Below are positions 15,358 to 24,710 of a DNA stretch of 35,080 nucleotides, one piece after another. Below the pieces are notes generated by a model. The model made no database searches and was not told the origin of the DNA. It saw only the letters and a program-made list of their open reading frames with translations. The stretch comes from Cyclobacteriaceae bacterium. GTDB taxonomy: Bacteria > Bacteroidota > Bacteroidia > Cytophagales > Cyclobacteriaceae. How positions within the stretch are numbered: position 1 is the stretch's first letter; each line of letters begins with the position of its first letter. The DNA is taken from positions 1 to 35,080 of the forward strand of contig JAOUKH010000011.1 of the NCBI GenBank assembly GCA_029882685.1. The letters run 5' to 3'. A program made the position numbers and the translations under genes.

Positions 15358-16296
15358 ATGAAAAACTTAGGGTTTCTTTTGCTTATATTTTTTGCATCTG
15401 GCTGTGTAATGCAAAAAAAATATGATGAGTTGCTTGCTGAAAAATTAAAACTAGAAAGCAAACTTCAGGAATGTGATGATAAATTATTAACCACCTATTC
15501 AAGTAGAGATAGCCTACAGTCAATCACAACTCAACTAAATAAAGACACTGCAAGGCTGGGGAAAAATATACGATCCACATCAAAATTACTTAATGAGTTA
15601 AGATCTGAACATGAGCAATTAAATACTCACTACAACAACTTATTAAACAATAGTGGAAAATTGAGTAGTGATTTAGCAGAACAGCAAAAGAGTTTGTTGG
15701 TTATTAAAGATAATTTAGAAAAAACTCGCAAGCTAAATGAGCAACTTAATGCTGATCTGGAAAAGAGAGAGAAAAAAGTGTTAGAACTAGAAGAAATTAT
15801 TGCTAAGGAAGCTCGTGCTGCTCGTTCGCTAAAAGATAAAATTACTAATGCATTGCTTAATTTTAAAGGTAGTGATTTAACTATAGAAATGAAAAATGGC
15901 AAAGTGTATGTTTCATTGGCTGAGAAACTCTTGTTCAAGTCAGGAAGCATTGTTGTTGACAGCAAAGGAGTAACAGCTTTACAACAACTTGCTAAGGCAA
16001 TCAAAAACCAAAACAATATTGAAATTATGGTAGAAGGTCATACTGACAATGTTCCAATTTCAGGCAACCAAAAATACCTTCAAGATAATTGGGATTTAAG
16101 TGTATTAAGAGCAACTTCGATTGTAAGAATTTTAACTAAATCAGGTGTAACTCAAAATCAGGTTGTTGCAGCTGGTAAAGGAGAATTTTCACCTATTACC
16201 AACAATGAAACTACCGAGGACAAACAAAAAAACAGAAGAACTGAGATAATAATAGCACCTAATTTAGATCAGCTATTTAGTATCCTTAACAAATAA
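15358..16296 (+). CDS. OmpA-family lipoprotein with long coiled coil
   Basis: A 312-residue protein. The signal peptide ends in a lipobox (FASGC, lipidated Cys16), followed by KKYDELLAEK and a long coiled coil to about residue 165. The OmpA/MotB peptidoglycan-binding domain covers about 185-305, with LLFKSGS, VEGHTDNVPISG, NWDLSVLRA and the NRRTEI end that bind meso-diaminopimelate peptidoglycan. It should sit in the outer membrane and hold the wall through the C-terminal domain. No motor genes are near, so the common 'MotB' label is not supported. Confidence 0.88.
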   Translation: MKNLGFLLLIFFASGCVMQKKYDELLAEKLKLESKLQECDDKLLTTYSSRDSLQSITTQLNKDTARLGKNIRSTSKLLNELRSEHEQLNTHYNNLLNNSGKLSSDLAEQQKSLLVIKDNLEKTRKLNEQLNADLEKREKKVLELEEIIAKEARAARSLKDKITNALLNFKGSDLTIEMKNGKVYVSLAEKLLFKSGSIVVDSKGVTALQQLAKAIKNQNNIEIMVEGHTDNVPISGNQKYLQDNWDLSVLRATSIVRILTKSGVTQNQVVAAGKGEFSPITNNETTEDKQKNRRTEIIIAPNLDQLFSILNK

Positions 16297-17394
16297 TTAT
16301 AACTCTACTTTTAACGACTCACAAACATATTCAATTTGCTTCTCTGATAACTCAGGATACATGGGAAGAGATAATAATTTTTGAGAAAATGCATGTGATA
16401 CAGGGTAGTCGTTAGCAGTAAACCCCAAATGTATATAAGGCTTTAAGAAAGGCAAAGCCACAGGATAATGTAAAGCAAAACCTATTCCTTTTTCTTTCAA
16501 CGCCTTCATTACATTGTCGCGATCATTCACCTGAATCACGAAAAGATGGAACACATGTTTTATGTTTTCAGGTAATTTTGGTGTAATTACCTCTATATCT
16601 TTAAGTTTTTCAATATATAAATTGGCATTTTTTATGCGTTGGTCTGTCCATTTATCTAAATAGCGTAATTTCACCGAAAGAATTGCAGCTTGCAACGTAT
16701 CCATCCTGCTATTTCTCCCCTCCACAATATGGTTATGTTTTCCATTTTGTCCGTGATTGGCAACCATACGCACTTTCTCTGCTAAATCTTTATTATTAGT
16801 CACCACGGCACCAGCATCTCCATAAGCACCTAGGTTTTTTCCAGGATAAAAGCTAAAGCATGCCAAATCACCAAATGTTCCTACTTTCTTACCTTTATAT
16901 TCTGCGCCATGTGCCTGTGCACAATCTTCGATTACTATTAGATTATGTTTATTTGCCAGTTGCATAATTCCGTCCATGTCGACAGGCAACCCATAAAAAT
17001 GCACTGGGATAATTGCCTTAGTTAGAGGGGTTATTTTCTCTTCAATTTTAGAAACGTCAATCGTATAATATTGTGGGTTAATATCAACAAATACAGGCTT
17101 AGCTCCAACTGTTGAAACTGCCTCCGAAGTAGAAATCCAACTGTATGCAGGTACAATTACTTCATCTCCCTTACCAATATTAGCAACTTGCAATGCTAAT
17201 TCAATAGCATCTGTTCCATTACCACACCCTACACAATGTTTTACATTCAAAAACGTAGCAAACTCGGTTTCAAATTTTTGAATAATTTCTCCTCCTACAA
17301 AAGATGTGTTTTCCAAACAGCTAGAGATAGCCTTATCAACTTCCTCTTTTATCAATTGATATTGATCTTTGAGGTCAACAAAAGGTACGTTCAT
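16297..17394 (-). CDS. DegT/DnrJ/EryC1/StrS nucleotide-sugar aminotransferase (WlbC/WbpE-like)
   Basis: A 365-residue PLP enzyme. K186 in [17 protein letters not shown] is the PLP lysine; [18 protein letters not shown] (155-172) is the cofactor loop. Together with the two upstream genes it fits the transamination step of UDP-2,3-diacetamido-2,3-dideoxyglucuronate synthesis: a 3-keto-sugar to a 3-amino-sugar. It is last in the three-gene set, 5 bp after the acetyltransferase. The exact sugar is inferred from the gene trio; the family alone covers many sugars. Confidence 0.85.
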   Translation of the reverse strand: MNVPFVDLKDQYQLIKEEVDKAISSCLENTSFVGGEIIQKFETEFATFLNVKHCVGCGNGTDAIELALQVANIGKGDEVIVPAYSWISTSEAVSTVGAKPVFVDINPQYYTIDVSKIEEKITPLTKAIIPVHFYGLPVDMDGIMQLANKHNLIVIEDCAQAHGAEYKGKKVGTFGDLACFSFYPGKNLGAYGDAGAVVTNNKDLAEKVRMVANHGQNGKHNHIVEGRNSRMDTLQAAILSVKLRYLDKWTDQRIKNANLYIEKLKDIEVITPKLPENIKHVFHLFVIQVNDRDNVMKALKEKGIGFALHYPVALPFLKPYIHLGFTANDYPVSHAFSQKLLSLPMYPELSEKQIEYVCESLKVEL

Positions 17395-17399
17395 TACAA

Positions 17400-17864
17400 T
17401 TATATGCTTCTTAAAAATTTTGCTGGATTTCCAACGTAAATTCCAGGTTTTTCAATATTTTTTGTCACTACTGCCCCTGCACCGATCACCACATTATCAC
17501 ATATGGATACTGGCAAAATAGTTGCATTACTTCCAATAGAAACATTATTGCCAATTAATGTGGGTTTCCATAACGATTCCTCTCCATATGCAGGACTACC
17601 TTTAGAAAATAAATCGTTAATAAACATAACTCCATGACCAATAAAACAATCATCGCCTATAGTTACTAATTCACATATAAAGCTATGCGACTGAATTTTA
17701 CATCTTTTTCCAACTATAACATCCTTTTGTATTTCTGTAAAAGGTCCAATAAAAGATTTATTCCCAATACTGCATCCATACAAATTTACAGGTTCTACAT
17801 AAGTTACCCCTTCACCAAAATTAACGTCTTTAATCGCTGCTTTTTTAATTGTTGGCATTATCAT
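17400..17864 (-). CDS. Left-handed beta-helix N-acetyltransferase (WlbB/WbpD-like)
   Basis: A 154-residue acetyltransferase with hexapeptide repeats through most of its length ([20 protein letters not shown], then [47 protein letters not shown]). It ends with the usual [13 protein letters not shown]. Beginning with '[14 protein letters not shown]' and showing GHGVMFIND, it resembles the enzymes that acetylate the 3-amino group of UDP-2-acetamido-3-amino-glucuronate. It overlaps the oxidoreductase gene by 20 bp. Confidence 0.85.
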   Translation of the reverse strand: MIMPTIKKAAIKDVNFGEGVTYVEPVNLYGCSIGNKSFIGPFTEIQKDVIVGKRCKIQSHSFICELVTIGDDCFIGHGVMFINDLFSKGSPAYGEESLWKPTLIGNNVSIGSNATILPVSICDNVVIGAGAVVTKNIEKPGIYVGNPAKFLRSI

Positions 17865-18858
17865 ATATCATTTGTATTGCTTCAATAGATTTTATTCCTT
17901 CTTCACCTTGTACCGTTTTACCTGATTGATTATTCATATCCTTCACAAGTTCTTTAATCACCTTATCATGGTTTGAACTAGTACCTTGGTATTTACCATA
18001 ATTATTTGGTAAATCAACAAAGTTGATATTATTTGGTAATGGGTAAGACTCTACATCCCAAAAATCTATTTTATTTAAGTATTGTCCTCCAATTTTAATC
18101 GTACCCTTATCTCCGATTATCGTAATACTGCCTTCATGGTTTTTGTTATAAACGCAAGTAGTCCACAACACTGAGCCAATCACACCTGAATCAAATTTTA
18201 AAGTTGCAACACCACTGTCTTCTACATTAATATCATGTTTTAAGGTATCAATATTTGACTTAGCTTCTATCACATCACCAAATATCCAAATCATTAAATC
18301 AATAAAATGACTTACCTGTGTAAATAACGCTCCTCCCTCCTTTTCCTTATTGCCACGCCAATCAGACAGCGAATAATATTCAGTATTTCTGTTCCATAGA
18401 ACATTACATTGCACCATATAAATCTTTCCTAACTTGCCTTCATCAATAGCCTCTTTCACTAATTTTACAGGTACATTAAATCGATTCTGCTTTACCACAA
18501 AAAGTTTCACTCCATTTTTGTGAGCTGCACTAATCATTTCTTGTGCGTCATCTACTTTAAGTGCCATTGGTTTTTCCACCAATACGTTGTAGCCTCTATC
18601 AACAGCTTCTAAAGTCATGGATTTATGTAAAAAATGTGGCGTACAGATACTAATTACATCCGCATCAATTTCATCAAGCATTTTTATGAAATTTGTATAC
18701 ATCGGGATGCCATTATATAAATCTGATTGTTTTTGACATTTTTCCTTGTCAATGTCACATATAGCCGACAACTCTGTATTCGGATCAGCATCAATCACTG
18801 CAATGTGCCTTTTCCCGATATTGCCAATACCTACTATGGCCAAACGTACCTTATTCAT
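17845..18858 (-). CDS. Gfo/Idh/MocA-family nucleotide-sugar 3-dehydrogenase (WlbA/WbpB-like)
   Basis: A 337-residue NAD-dependent oxidoreductase. A Rossmann fold is seen in RLAIVGIGNIGKRHIAVI (5-22), with the EKP motif at 95-97. The C-terminal sheet domain contains GGALFTQVSHFIDLMIWIFG. The order with a hexapeptide acetyltransferase and a DegT aminotransferase fits oxidation of UDP-GlcNAcA at C3, opening the 2,3-diamino-uronate pathway for O-antigen or other surface glycans. A UDP-GlcNAc 6-dehydrogenase is not present here. Confidence 0.82.
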   Translation of the reverse strand: MNKVRLAIVGIGNIGKRHIAVIDADPNTELSAICDIDKEKCQKQSDLYNGIPMYTNFIKMLDEIDADVISICTPHFLHKSMTLEAVDRGYNVLVEKPMALKVDDAQEMISAAHKNGVKLFVVKQNRFNVPVKLVKEAIDEGKLGKIYMVQCNVLWNRNTEYYSLSDWRGNKEKEGGALFTQVSHFIDLMIWIFGDVIEAKSNIDTLKHDINVEDSGVATLKFDSGVIGSVLWTTCVYNKNHEGSITIIGDKGTIKIGGQYLNKIDFWDVESYPLPNNINFVDLPNNYGKYQGTSSNHDKVIKELVKDMNNQSGKTVQGEEGIKSIEAIQMIYDNANN

Positions 18859-18874
18859 ATTTTAATTTTAATCA

Positions 18875-18882
18875 CAAATATA
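18875..18882 (-). promoter_or_regulatory. Promoter -7 element (TATATTTG) of the amino-sugar operon
   Basis: TATATTTG on the minus strand, an exact TAnnTTTG match, 17 bp upstream of the oxidoreductase start codon. Confidence 0.5.
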
Positions 18883-19002
18883 ATTATTACTTAGTATCTC
18901 TTAGATAAAGAGTCTTGGTTTATAAAATTGAAAAATTTTATGCTTTTTTTTATAGTGATTTCTCAAAGACAGCACAAATACCATAGCCTAAGGTTTTCAA
19001 TA

Positions 19003-20316
19003 CTACCTGCCATCTGTAAGATCATCCATTAACTTTGCTAACTCACGAGTAAGATACTTACGTGAATATTTTTCAATCTTTTCATTATCAGTATTACTTA
19101 TATGATGACCTTTTTTGAATAGTGAATAAAAATGAAGAATTGCTGATTTTAGCAATTCTTTATCCTCAAAATCTACAACAATACTACTTTCAAAAGTAGA
19201 AATAATATCAGCAGCATCACTTTCCAACTGCCCCAGCATCAGTATTGGCTGACCAGAATAAATATATTCATATAATTTTGAAGGTAAAATCCATTGACTA
19301 TTATCTGTATTATTTATTATGAGTAGAAGTAATGATGCCTTAGAATATTCATCATAAATTTGTTGATGAGGTATATAGTCTATAAAAACAACATTATTTT
19401 TTAGATAATCACTATTACCGATTTTTTCAACTATTGAGCCACTCACTATCCCTCCCAATCTAAATTCAAAATTGGAAGCAAACTCACTATCTGATTGACA
19501 AAGCTCTTCCAATACTTGCCATAATAACACAGGGTTTCTCATCTCATTAAGCAAGCCTACATGACTTAGCACAAATTTTGATGGTTTAATTTCTTTTCGT
19601 TCAAAATAATCCTCTTCATCATATCCATTAGTAATATACTCAACATTATTAGCACCTAGTTGCATAAAACTTTTAGCTAACCTATTACTTACAGTTAATA
19701 CTAAATCTGCTTTCTGTAAAACTTTTTTTTCAAGCTTTCTGTGCCATAGCTTCGCCAAGTATGATGTTCCTAACTTATCCAGCAAATCCCATTTACTCCA
19801 AGGGTCGCGAAAATCTGCTATCCATTTTACATTGTATTTTTGTCGTATTTTTAACCCAATAAGGTGCATGCTATGTGGGGGACCTGTAGAGATCACAACA
19901 TCAATAGCTTTACTTTCAATAATATCATCCAGAAACTTGGTAGCTGGCTTCAACCAAAATATTCTTGGATCTGGAATAAGTACATTTCCACGAAGCCAAA
20001 TACTAATCTTATCTAATAGTGTTTTATTTTTGCTCTCCAGAACGAGGCCCTGTTTTAATTTGGTTTTTTTACTCTTTCCTTTTAGGGTTTTAAATAATTG
20101 ATAAGGTTCCCAGATAGGTAACTTTAACACTTCCATATCATTGGCAACATCTATTTCACCAGACAAGTCTTTTACATCAAAATCTGGATTTTCGGGTGTA
20201 AAGATGATAGGCTCCCACCCATGATTTCGCAAATATTTCGCAAACTTAAGCCACCTTTGTGCACCTACCCCCCCACTTGGAGGCCAGTAATATGTGATAA
20301 TTAAAACTTTTTTCAT
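19003..20316 (-). CDS. Family 4-type glycosyltransferase
   Basis: A 437-residue GT-B-fold protein. The N-terminal domain starts KKVLIITYYWPPSGGVGAQRWLKFAKYL, the typical acceptor-side glycine loop of family 4 enzymes. A central 'DFRDPW' motif (WIADFRDPWSKWD) is common in Bacteroidota members of this group. The C-terminal domain has LPSKLYEYIYSGQPILML, where the E and the PSK/EY.. block contact the nucleotide sugar. It probably builds a surface polysaccharide and overlaps miaA by 4 bp, so it is likely transcribed from the miaA promoter. The sugar is not readable. Confidence 0.85.
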   Translation of the reverse strand: MKKVLIITYYWPPSGGVGAQRWLKFAKYLRNHGWEPIIFTPENPDFDVKDLSGEIDVANDMEVLKLPIWEPYQLFKTLKGKSKKTKLKQGLVLESKNKTLLDKISIWLRGNVLIPDPRIFWLKPATKFLDDIIESKAIDVVISTGPPHSMHLIGLKIRQKYNVKWIADFRDPWSKWDLLDKLGTSYLAKLWHRKLEKKVLQKADLVLTVSNRLAKSFMQLGANNVEYITNGYDEEDYFERKEIKPSKFVLSHVGLLNEMRNPVLLWQVLEELCQSDSEFASNFEFRLGGIVSGSIVEKIGNSDYLKNNVVFIDYIPHQQIYDEYSKASLLLLIINNTDNSQWILPSKLYEYIYSGQPILMLGQLESDAADIISTFESSIVVDFEDKELLKSAILHFYSLFKKGHHISNTDNEKIEKYSRKYLTRELAKLMDDLTDGR

Positions 20317-21236
20317 TTTAAATTTATCATTTGCTCCCTAACATAGTTTTTAATAACATCTATATTATCAGGATGAAACCATTTTATTTTTTCATCTCTT
20401 CCAAACCATGTCATTTGGCGTTTGGCATAACGTCTTGAGTTCCGTTTTAGCAATCGAATAGCTTCTTTCTTATCATAAAGTCCATCGAAATAATCGAAAA
20501 CTTCTTTGTATCCTACTGTTTGTAATGCATTATGGTGGCGATATTGAATTAAATCTTGTGCTTCCTCAAAAAGTCCCTGTGCAATCATATCATCCATTCG
20601 CTTATCTATACGCTCGTATAATTCTTCTCTATCTCGTTTGAGGCCAATTTTAATAATTTGAAATGGGCGAGAGGCTATCTTTTTTTTTCGAAAAGAGGTA
20701 TACGTTTTTCCTGTTAATCGGCAAACTTCTAAAGCCCTAATCACCCGTTGAGCATTTTTAGTATCTACTATCTTGCTATATTCAGGATCACATCTATTCA
20801 ACTCCTTTACCAATTTATCAAGGCCAAACTGTTTATGCTCATGATTTAACTGTTTGCGTAATGACTGTGGAACTTCTGGCATTTCGTCAATTCCATTACA
20901 TACTGCATCTACATATAATCCTGAACCGCCTGTTAGTAAGCATATCTGTTTAGATGAAAAAACTTCATCGATAACTGATAATACTTCTTTTTCATATTTA
21001 CCTACATTGTATTCTTCAACTATACTTTTATTATCAATAAAATAATGGGTAACACCGCCCATTTCCATTAATGAAGGTTTAGCAGTCCCAATGCTCATCT
21101 CCTTAAAAAACTGCCTAGAATCTGCTGATAAAACAACCGTGTCAAGTTCTTGTGCTAAATTCACACATAGTTTTGTTTTTCCTACAGCTGTAGGTCCTAC
21201 AATTAATAACAATACTTTTTGTTTATTTCCTGACAT
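20313..21236 (-). CDS. miaA: tRNA dimethylallyltransferase
   Basis: This enzyme transfers dimethylallyl to N6 of A37 in tRNAs reading UNN codons. The P-loop is GPTAVGKT near the N terminus, then SADSRQFFKEMSIGTAKPS, the GGSGLYVDAVCNG segment and a C-terminal RYAKRQMTWFGRD. I start at the ATG at 21236 (MSGNKQK, 307 residues). An upstream in-frame GTG at 21254 would add six hydrophobic residues that the family does not have. It leads a two-gene unit with the glycosyltransferase. Confidence 0.94.
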   Translation of the reverse strand: MSGNKQKVLLLIVGPTAVGKTKLCVNLAQELDTVVLSADSRQFFKEMSIGTAKPSLMEMGGVTHYFIDNKSIVEEYNVGKYEKEVLSVIDEVFSSKQICLLTGGSGLYVDAVCNGIDEMPEVPQSLRKQLNHEHKQFGLDKLVKELNRCDPEYSKIVDTKNAQRVIRALEVCRLTGKTYTSFRKKKIASRPFQIIKIGLKRDREELYERIDKRMDDMIAQGLFEEAQDLIQYRHHNALQTVGYKEVFDYFDGLYDKKEAIRLLKRNSRRYAKRQMTWFGRDEKIKWFHPDNIDVIKNYVREQMINLK

Positions 21237-21359
21237 AAAAAACAAAACTAGCACATTTTAAACGTATTGTTGCAATCTGTTTTTCACAAATAGATATATT
21301 TATCTTTTGATTTTGTCGTGATAAAATTATTTTCTAATTTCAATATTAAATATTAATAA

Positions 21360-23312
21360 TTGACTGAATACCAGATAAAAATGGGCGAAATTTCGCATCA
21401 AGAAAGCATTTATAAAGATATCTTTGAATCATTTCTTGATCTTTATGTAAGGTGTGATTTATCAGGCAAGATTACTATGCTAAGCCCATCCGTAAAAGAC
21501 ATTACTGGACATAATATAGAAGAAGTTATTGGCAAAAATGTTACCAATTATTATCTCTATAATTCTCGAACTAAAAGCTTATATAAAACGCTTCTGATTC
21601 AGAAAAACATCAAAAATTTTGAAATTGAGATTACTAGTAAATCTGGAGACATTATTCCTTGTATATGTAATATTCGTTTCTTATTCAATAAAAAAGGTAA
21701 GCCCACAGGACTCGAATGCATTTGTAGAAATGTTACAAAACTTGTACAAACTAAAAATGATTTAATTGAAGCCGTTGAATTAGCAGAACAAGCTTTAAAA
21801 GTTAAAGATCAGTTTTTAGCTAATATGAGCCACGAAATAAGAACTCCAATGAATGGTATTATGGGCTTAATGGATTTAATGGAGCAGTCGGGGTTAAACA
21901 GACAACAACTGACTTATTTACAAACTATGCGGCATTCATCAGAAATTCTTCTTAAACTGATGAATAATATCATTTACCTTACTAAGGTTCGTGCAAAAAA
22001 AGTAAAGCCTGCCAAAAATATTATTAGCTTTTCTAAGCTTCTTAATGAAATAAAACTTCTATTTCAAATGGAAGCACAAAAAAAGAATCTTTCAGTCTCT
22101 ATCGTAATAGATAAAAAAGTTCCATCATATATCGAAACTGACGAAACACGATTGTCACAGATATTATCTAATCTCCTTTCTAATGCCATAAAGTTTAGTA
22201 GGCCAGATGAAAAAATATTTATAGAGGTGAATGTGGAAAAAATTCTTCGTCAGAACATCATATTAAAGATTGATGTTATTGATAATGGAGTAGGTATTGC
22301 TAAAAAATACCATACTAAACTTTTTAAAAGCTTTACACAAGTTGATGATTCATATTCAAAAAACTATTCAGGTGCTGGTCTAGGGCTTTCTATTTCCAAA
22401 GAATTAGTAGAACTACTAAATGGTGAGATTTGTGTAGAATCCGATTATGGAAAAGGAAGCAAATTTACATTCACTTTTAAAGCTAAACCTAGCAGCGAGC
22501 CCAAGAAAAAAATTCCCATACAGAAAAACAAAGACCTAATACAAGGTGTTTCTTCTAGCGTATTGTTAGTTGATGATAATAATGTGAATAGAATGGTAGC
22601 TAAGAAAATCCTCAATAAAGCAAATCATAGGGTAGATACAGCCATTGATGGATTTAAAGCTATAAAACTGGTAGAGTCTAATACATATGATATTATATTA
22701 ATGGACATCCAACTTCCTGGAATAAATGGAGTAGATACAATGGTTAAAATAAAGAATCTATTAACCACAAACTGTCCACCAATTATTGCTGTTACTGCAT
22801 TTTCATCTGATCAAGATAAAAAAAACTTTCTTCATCGGGGATTTGATGGTTATCTAGGCAAACCATTTTCAGCTACTGACATCATCAGTTTAATTGAACA
22901 TTGGCAGCAGGACATTCCCACTAAATATTCAGAAAAAATTAAACCTAGAAACAAAAAACATCAAACACTAAACATTGACACTATTAATCAGCTCATATCT
23001 TATAGTGATTTTAAAACCATAGAAGCATCATTAATTGAATTTAATCATGATACAATGGCAGACTTAAAATCATGTAAAAAACTCTTGAAAAACGAGGAGT
23101 ATGAAAAATTAGGTGGGCTTATCCATAACATTAAGGGAAATTCAGGCACTTTGGGAGGAGATGACCTTTTTGAACTATCTAGAAAAATAGAACAAAATAT
23201 TAAAAAAGGAGATTTTTCCACTTTGCATGACGATTTAAAAAGTTTATCTTTGAAACTCAGTGTATTTAACACTGAAGTTGAAAAAAAATTAAATATTGCA
23301 TTAGATGAGTAA
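21360..23312 (+). CDS. Soluble hybrid histidine kinase (PAS-HisKA-HATPase-REC-Hpt)
   Basis: A 650-residue phosphorelay protein with no membrane helix. PAS covers about 15-130. The HisKA domain has phospho-acceptor H158 in NMSHEIRTPMNG, and the ATPase has its N box at N275, DNGVGIA at 308-314 and GAGLGLS at 338-344. The receiver runs about 399-515 with D404/D405, acceptor D449 and K501. The C-terminal Hpt domain has acceptor H589 in IHNIKGNSG. The chain H158-D449-H589 could pass phosphate on to the receiver encoded next. The first start is TTG at 21360; ATG at 21381 is an alternative. It overlaps the next gene by 8 bp. Confidence 0.9.
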   Translation: MTEYQIKMGEISHQESIYKDIFESFLDLYVRCDLSGKITMLSPSVKDITGHNIEEVIGKNVTNYYLYNSRTKSLYKTLLIQKNIKNFEIEITSKSGDIIPCICNIRFLFNKKGKPTGLECICRNVTKLVQTKNDLIEAVELAEQALKVKDQFLANMSHEIRTPMNGIMGLMDLMEQSGLNRQQLTYLQTMRHSSEILLKLMNNIIYLTKVRAKKVKPAKNIISFSKLLNEIKLLFQMEAQKKNLSVSIVIDKKVPSYIETDETRLSQILSNLLSNAIKFSRPDEKIFIEVNVEKILRQNIILKIDVIDNGVGIAKKYHTKLFKSFTQVDDSYSKNYSGAGLGLSISKELVELLNGEICVESDYGKGSKFTFTFKAKPSSEPKKKIPIQKNKDLIQGVSSSVLLVDDNNVNRMVAKKILNKANHRVDTAIDGFKAIKLVESNTYDIILMDIQLPGINGVDTMVKIKNLLTTNCPPIIAVTAFSSDQDKKNFLHRGFDGYLGKPFSATDIISLIEHWQQDIPTKYSEKIKPRNKKHQTLNIDTINQLISYSDFKTIEASLIEFNHDTMADLKSCKKLLKNEEYEKLGGLIHNIKGNSGTLGGDDLFELSRKIEQNIKKGDFSTLHDDLKSLSLKLSVFNTEVEKKLNIALDE

Positions 23313-23676
23313 AAAAATTCTTATTGCCGATGATAGCTCTGTAATTCAGACGCTTACAAAAAAAATATTGATCACCTTAAATTACGATACCATTGGCACA
23401 AAAAGTGGTAGTAAGGTGATGGACTTAGTCAATAATAATAATTTCGACATTATTCTAATGGACATCAATTTACCTGGTGTTGATGGTATGGAGTTGACTA
23501 AACAAATCCGTGCACTTAGTGATAGTAAAAAATCGTCAACTCCGATTATTGCTATTTCTGGAAATTATCATAATTATTCAATAGAGGATTTTAAAGAGGC
23601 TGGTATTAATGATCACCTTATTAAACCTTTAAATTACGATGCCCTCGTTAATGCTGTGAAAAAGTATACCGAGTAA
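23305..23676 (+). CDS. Stand-alone response-regulator receiver protein
   Basis: A 123-residue CheY-like receiver with no output domain: acidic pair D9-D10, acceptor D53 in ILMDINLPGVDGM, Thr/Ser in IAISG and the lysine in LIKPLNYDAL. It probably receives phosphate from the Hpt domain of the kinase just upstream. It overlaps that gene by 8 bp and the following gene by one base. The target of its output is unknown. Confidence 0.9.
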   Translation: MSKKILIADDSSVIQTLTKKILITLNYDTIGTKSGSKVMDLVNNNNFDIILMDINLPGVDGMELTKQIRALSDSKKSSTPIIAISGNYHNYSIEDFKEAGINDHLIKPLNYDALVNAVKKYTE

Positions 23677-23951
23677 TGCAAATAAAGTATTCAAATCATT
23701 TTCTTAGCAAACTAGAAGACGTACTTGCCGAATCGGATTATGTTTTGAGATATGAAAAAGGAACTTTCAAATCAGGATATTGCATTCTAAAAGAAACAAA
23801 AATTGTAATTGTTAATAAGTACTTCACTACAGAAGGTAAAGTAAATTGTTTAATAGATATAATTACAAATTTGGATATTGATTTAAGTAACATCAGCGAA
23901 AAAAATAAAAAATTGGTATCCGAAATATCACAATCAACACTAAACCTTTGA
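23676..23951 (+). CDS. Small conserved-looking hypothetical protein
   Basis: A 91-residue soluble protein with mixed strands and helices (KFKSGYCI-like core: GTFKSGYCILKETKIVIVNKY), no membrane segment and no motif that I recognise. It sits between a receiver gene and a metallo-hydrolase gene with one- and four-base overlaps, so it is translated as part of the operon. The pattern FKSGYC.L...K.vivN....TEGK.N.L..ii is one I associate with uncharacterised Bacteroidota proteins next to PhnP-like hydrolases, but I cannot name a family. Confidence 0.7.
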   Translation: MQIKYSNHFLSKLEDVLAESDYVLRYEKGTFKSGYCILKETKIVIVNKYFTTEGKVNCLIDIITNLDIDLSNISEKNKKLVSEISQSTLNL

Positions 23952-24709
23952 TTATTACATTTCTAGGTACTGGTACATCTCAAGGGGTTCCTGTAATTGC
24001 TTGTAATTGCTCAGTGTGCCAATCCCTTGATTATAAAGACAAAAGGTTACGAAGTTCCATTCACATTAATATGAATGAAACTAGTATTGTAGTTGATACA
24101 GGGCCAGATTTCAGACAACAAATGTTAAGGGAAAACATCAATAAACTTGATGCCATATTATACACCCACGAGCATAAAGATCATACTGCTGGAATGGATG
24201 ATATCCGTAGTTTCAACTTTATTCAAAAAAAAGATATCCCTATTTATGCTAGAGATTCTGTTATTGGGCAGCTCAAAAAAGAATTCGCTTATGTGTTTGA
24301 AGAAATAAAATACCCTGGAGTTCCTCAAGTGAGTGTGAATATACTTGATGGCAACCCTTTTAAAATAAATAATATTGAAATCATTCCTGTAGAAACATTG
24401 CACTACAAATTGCCCGTTTATGGCTTTCGAATTAATAATTTCGGATACTTAACAGATACCAATTACATTTCTGAAAAAGAAAAAGAAAAACTAAGAGGTG
24501 TAGAAGTATTGGTACTGAATGCATTACAAAAAGAAAAACACATATCACATTATAACCTTGAAGAAGCACTTAACATCATTGCTGAACTTCAGCCTTCTAA
24601 AGCTTATTTAATACACATGAGTCATAAAATGGGAAAACACACTGATGTTCAAGCAACACTTCCCAATAATGTTTACCTTGCATATGATGGGCTAAAAATA
24701 GAGGTTTAA
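23948..24709 (+). CDS. PhnP-like metallo-beta-lactamase-fold hydrolase
   Basis: A 253-residue MBL-fold protein, probably a phosphodiesterase. The metal motif is H74-E-H76-K-D78-H79. It begins FLGTGTSQGVPVIACNCSVC, whose cysteines match the extra zinc site of PhnP-type enzymes, and LIHMSHKMGKH near the end supplies further metal ligands. The start is TTG at 23948, overlapping the previous stop by 4 bp. There are no other phn genes near, so a phosphonate role is not supported; the usual substrate of the Bacteroidota members is unknown. Confidence 0.85.
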   Translation: MIITFLGTGTSQGVPVIACNCSVCQSLDYKDKRLRSSIHINMNETSIVVDTGPDFRQQMLRENINKLDAILYTHEHKDHTAGMDDIRSFNFIQKKDIPIYARDSVIGQLKKEFAYVFEEIKYPGVPQVSVNILDGNPFKINNIEIIPVETLHYKLPVYGFRINNFGYLTDTNYISEKEKEKLRGVEVLVLNALQKEKHISHYNLEEALNIIAELQPSKAYLIHMSHKMGKHTDVQATLPNNVYLAYDGLKIEV

Positions 24710-24710
24710 A

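Noticed and set aside
21237-21254. Longer miaA start at GTG
   Set aside because: It adds a short hydrophobic stretch before the P-loop that the family lacks; the ATG at 21236 fits better.
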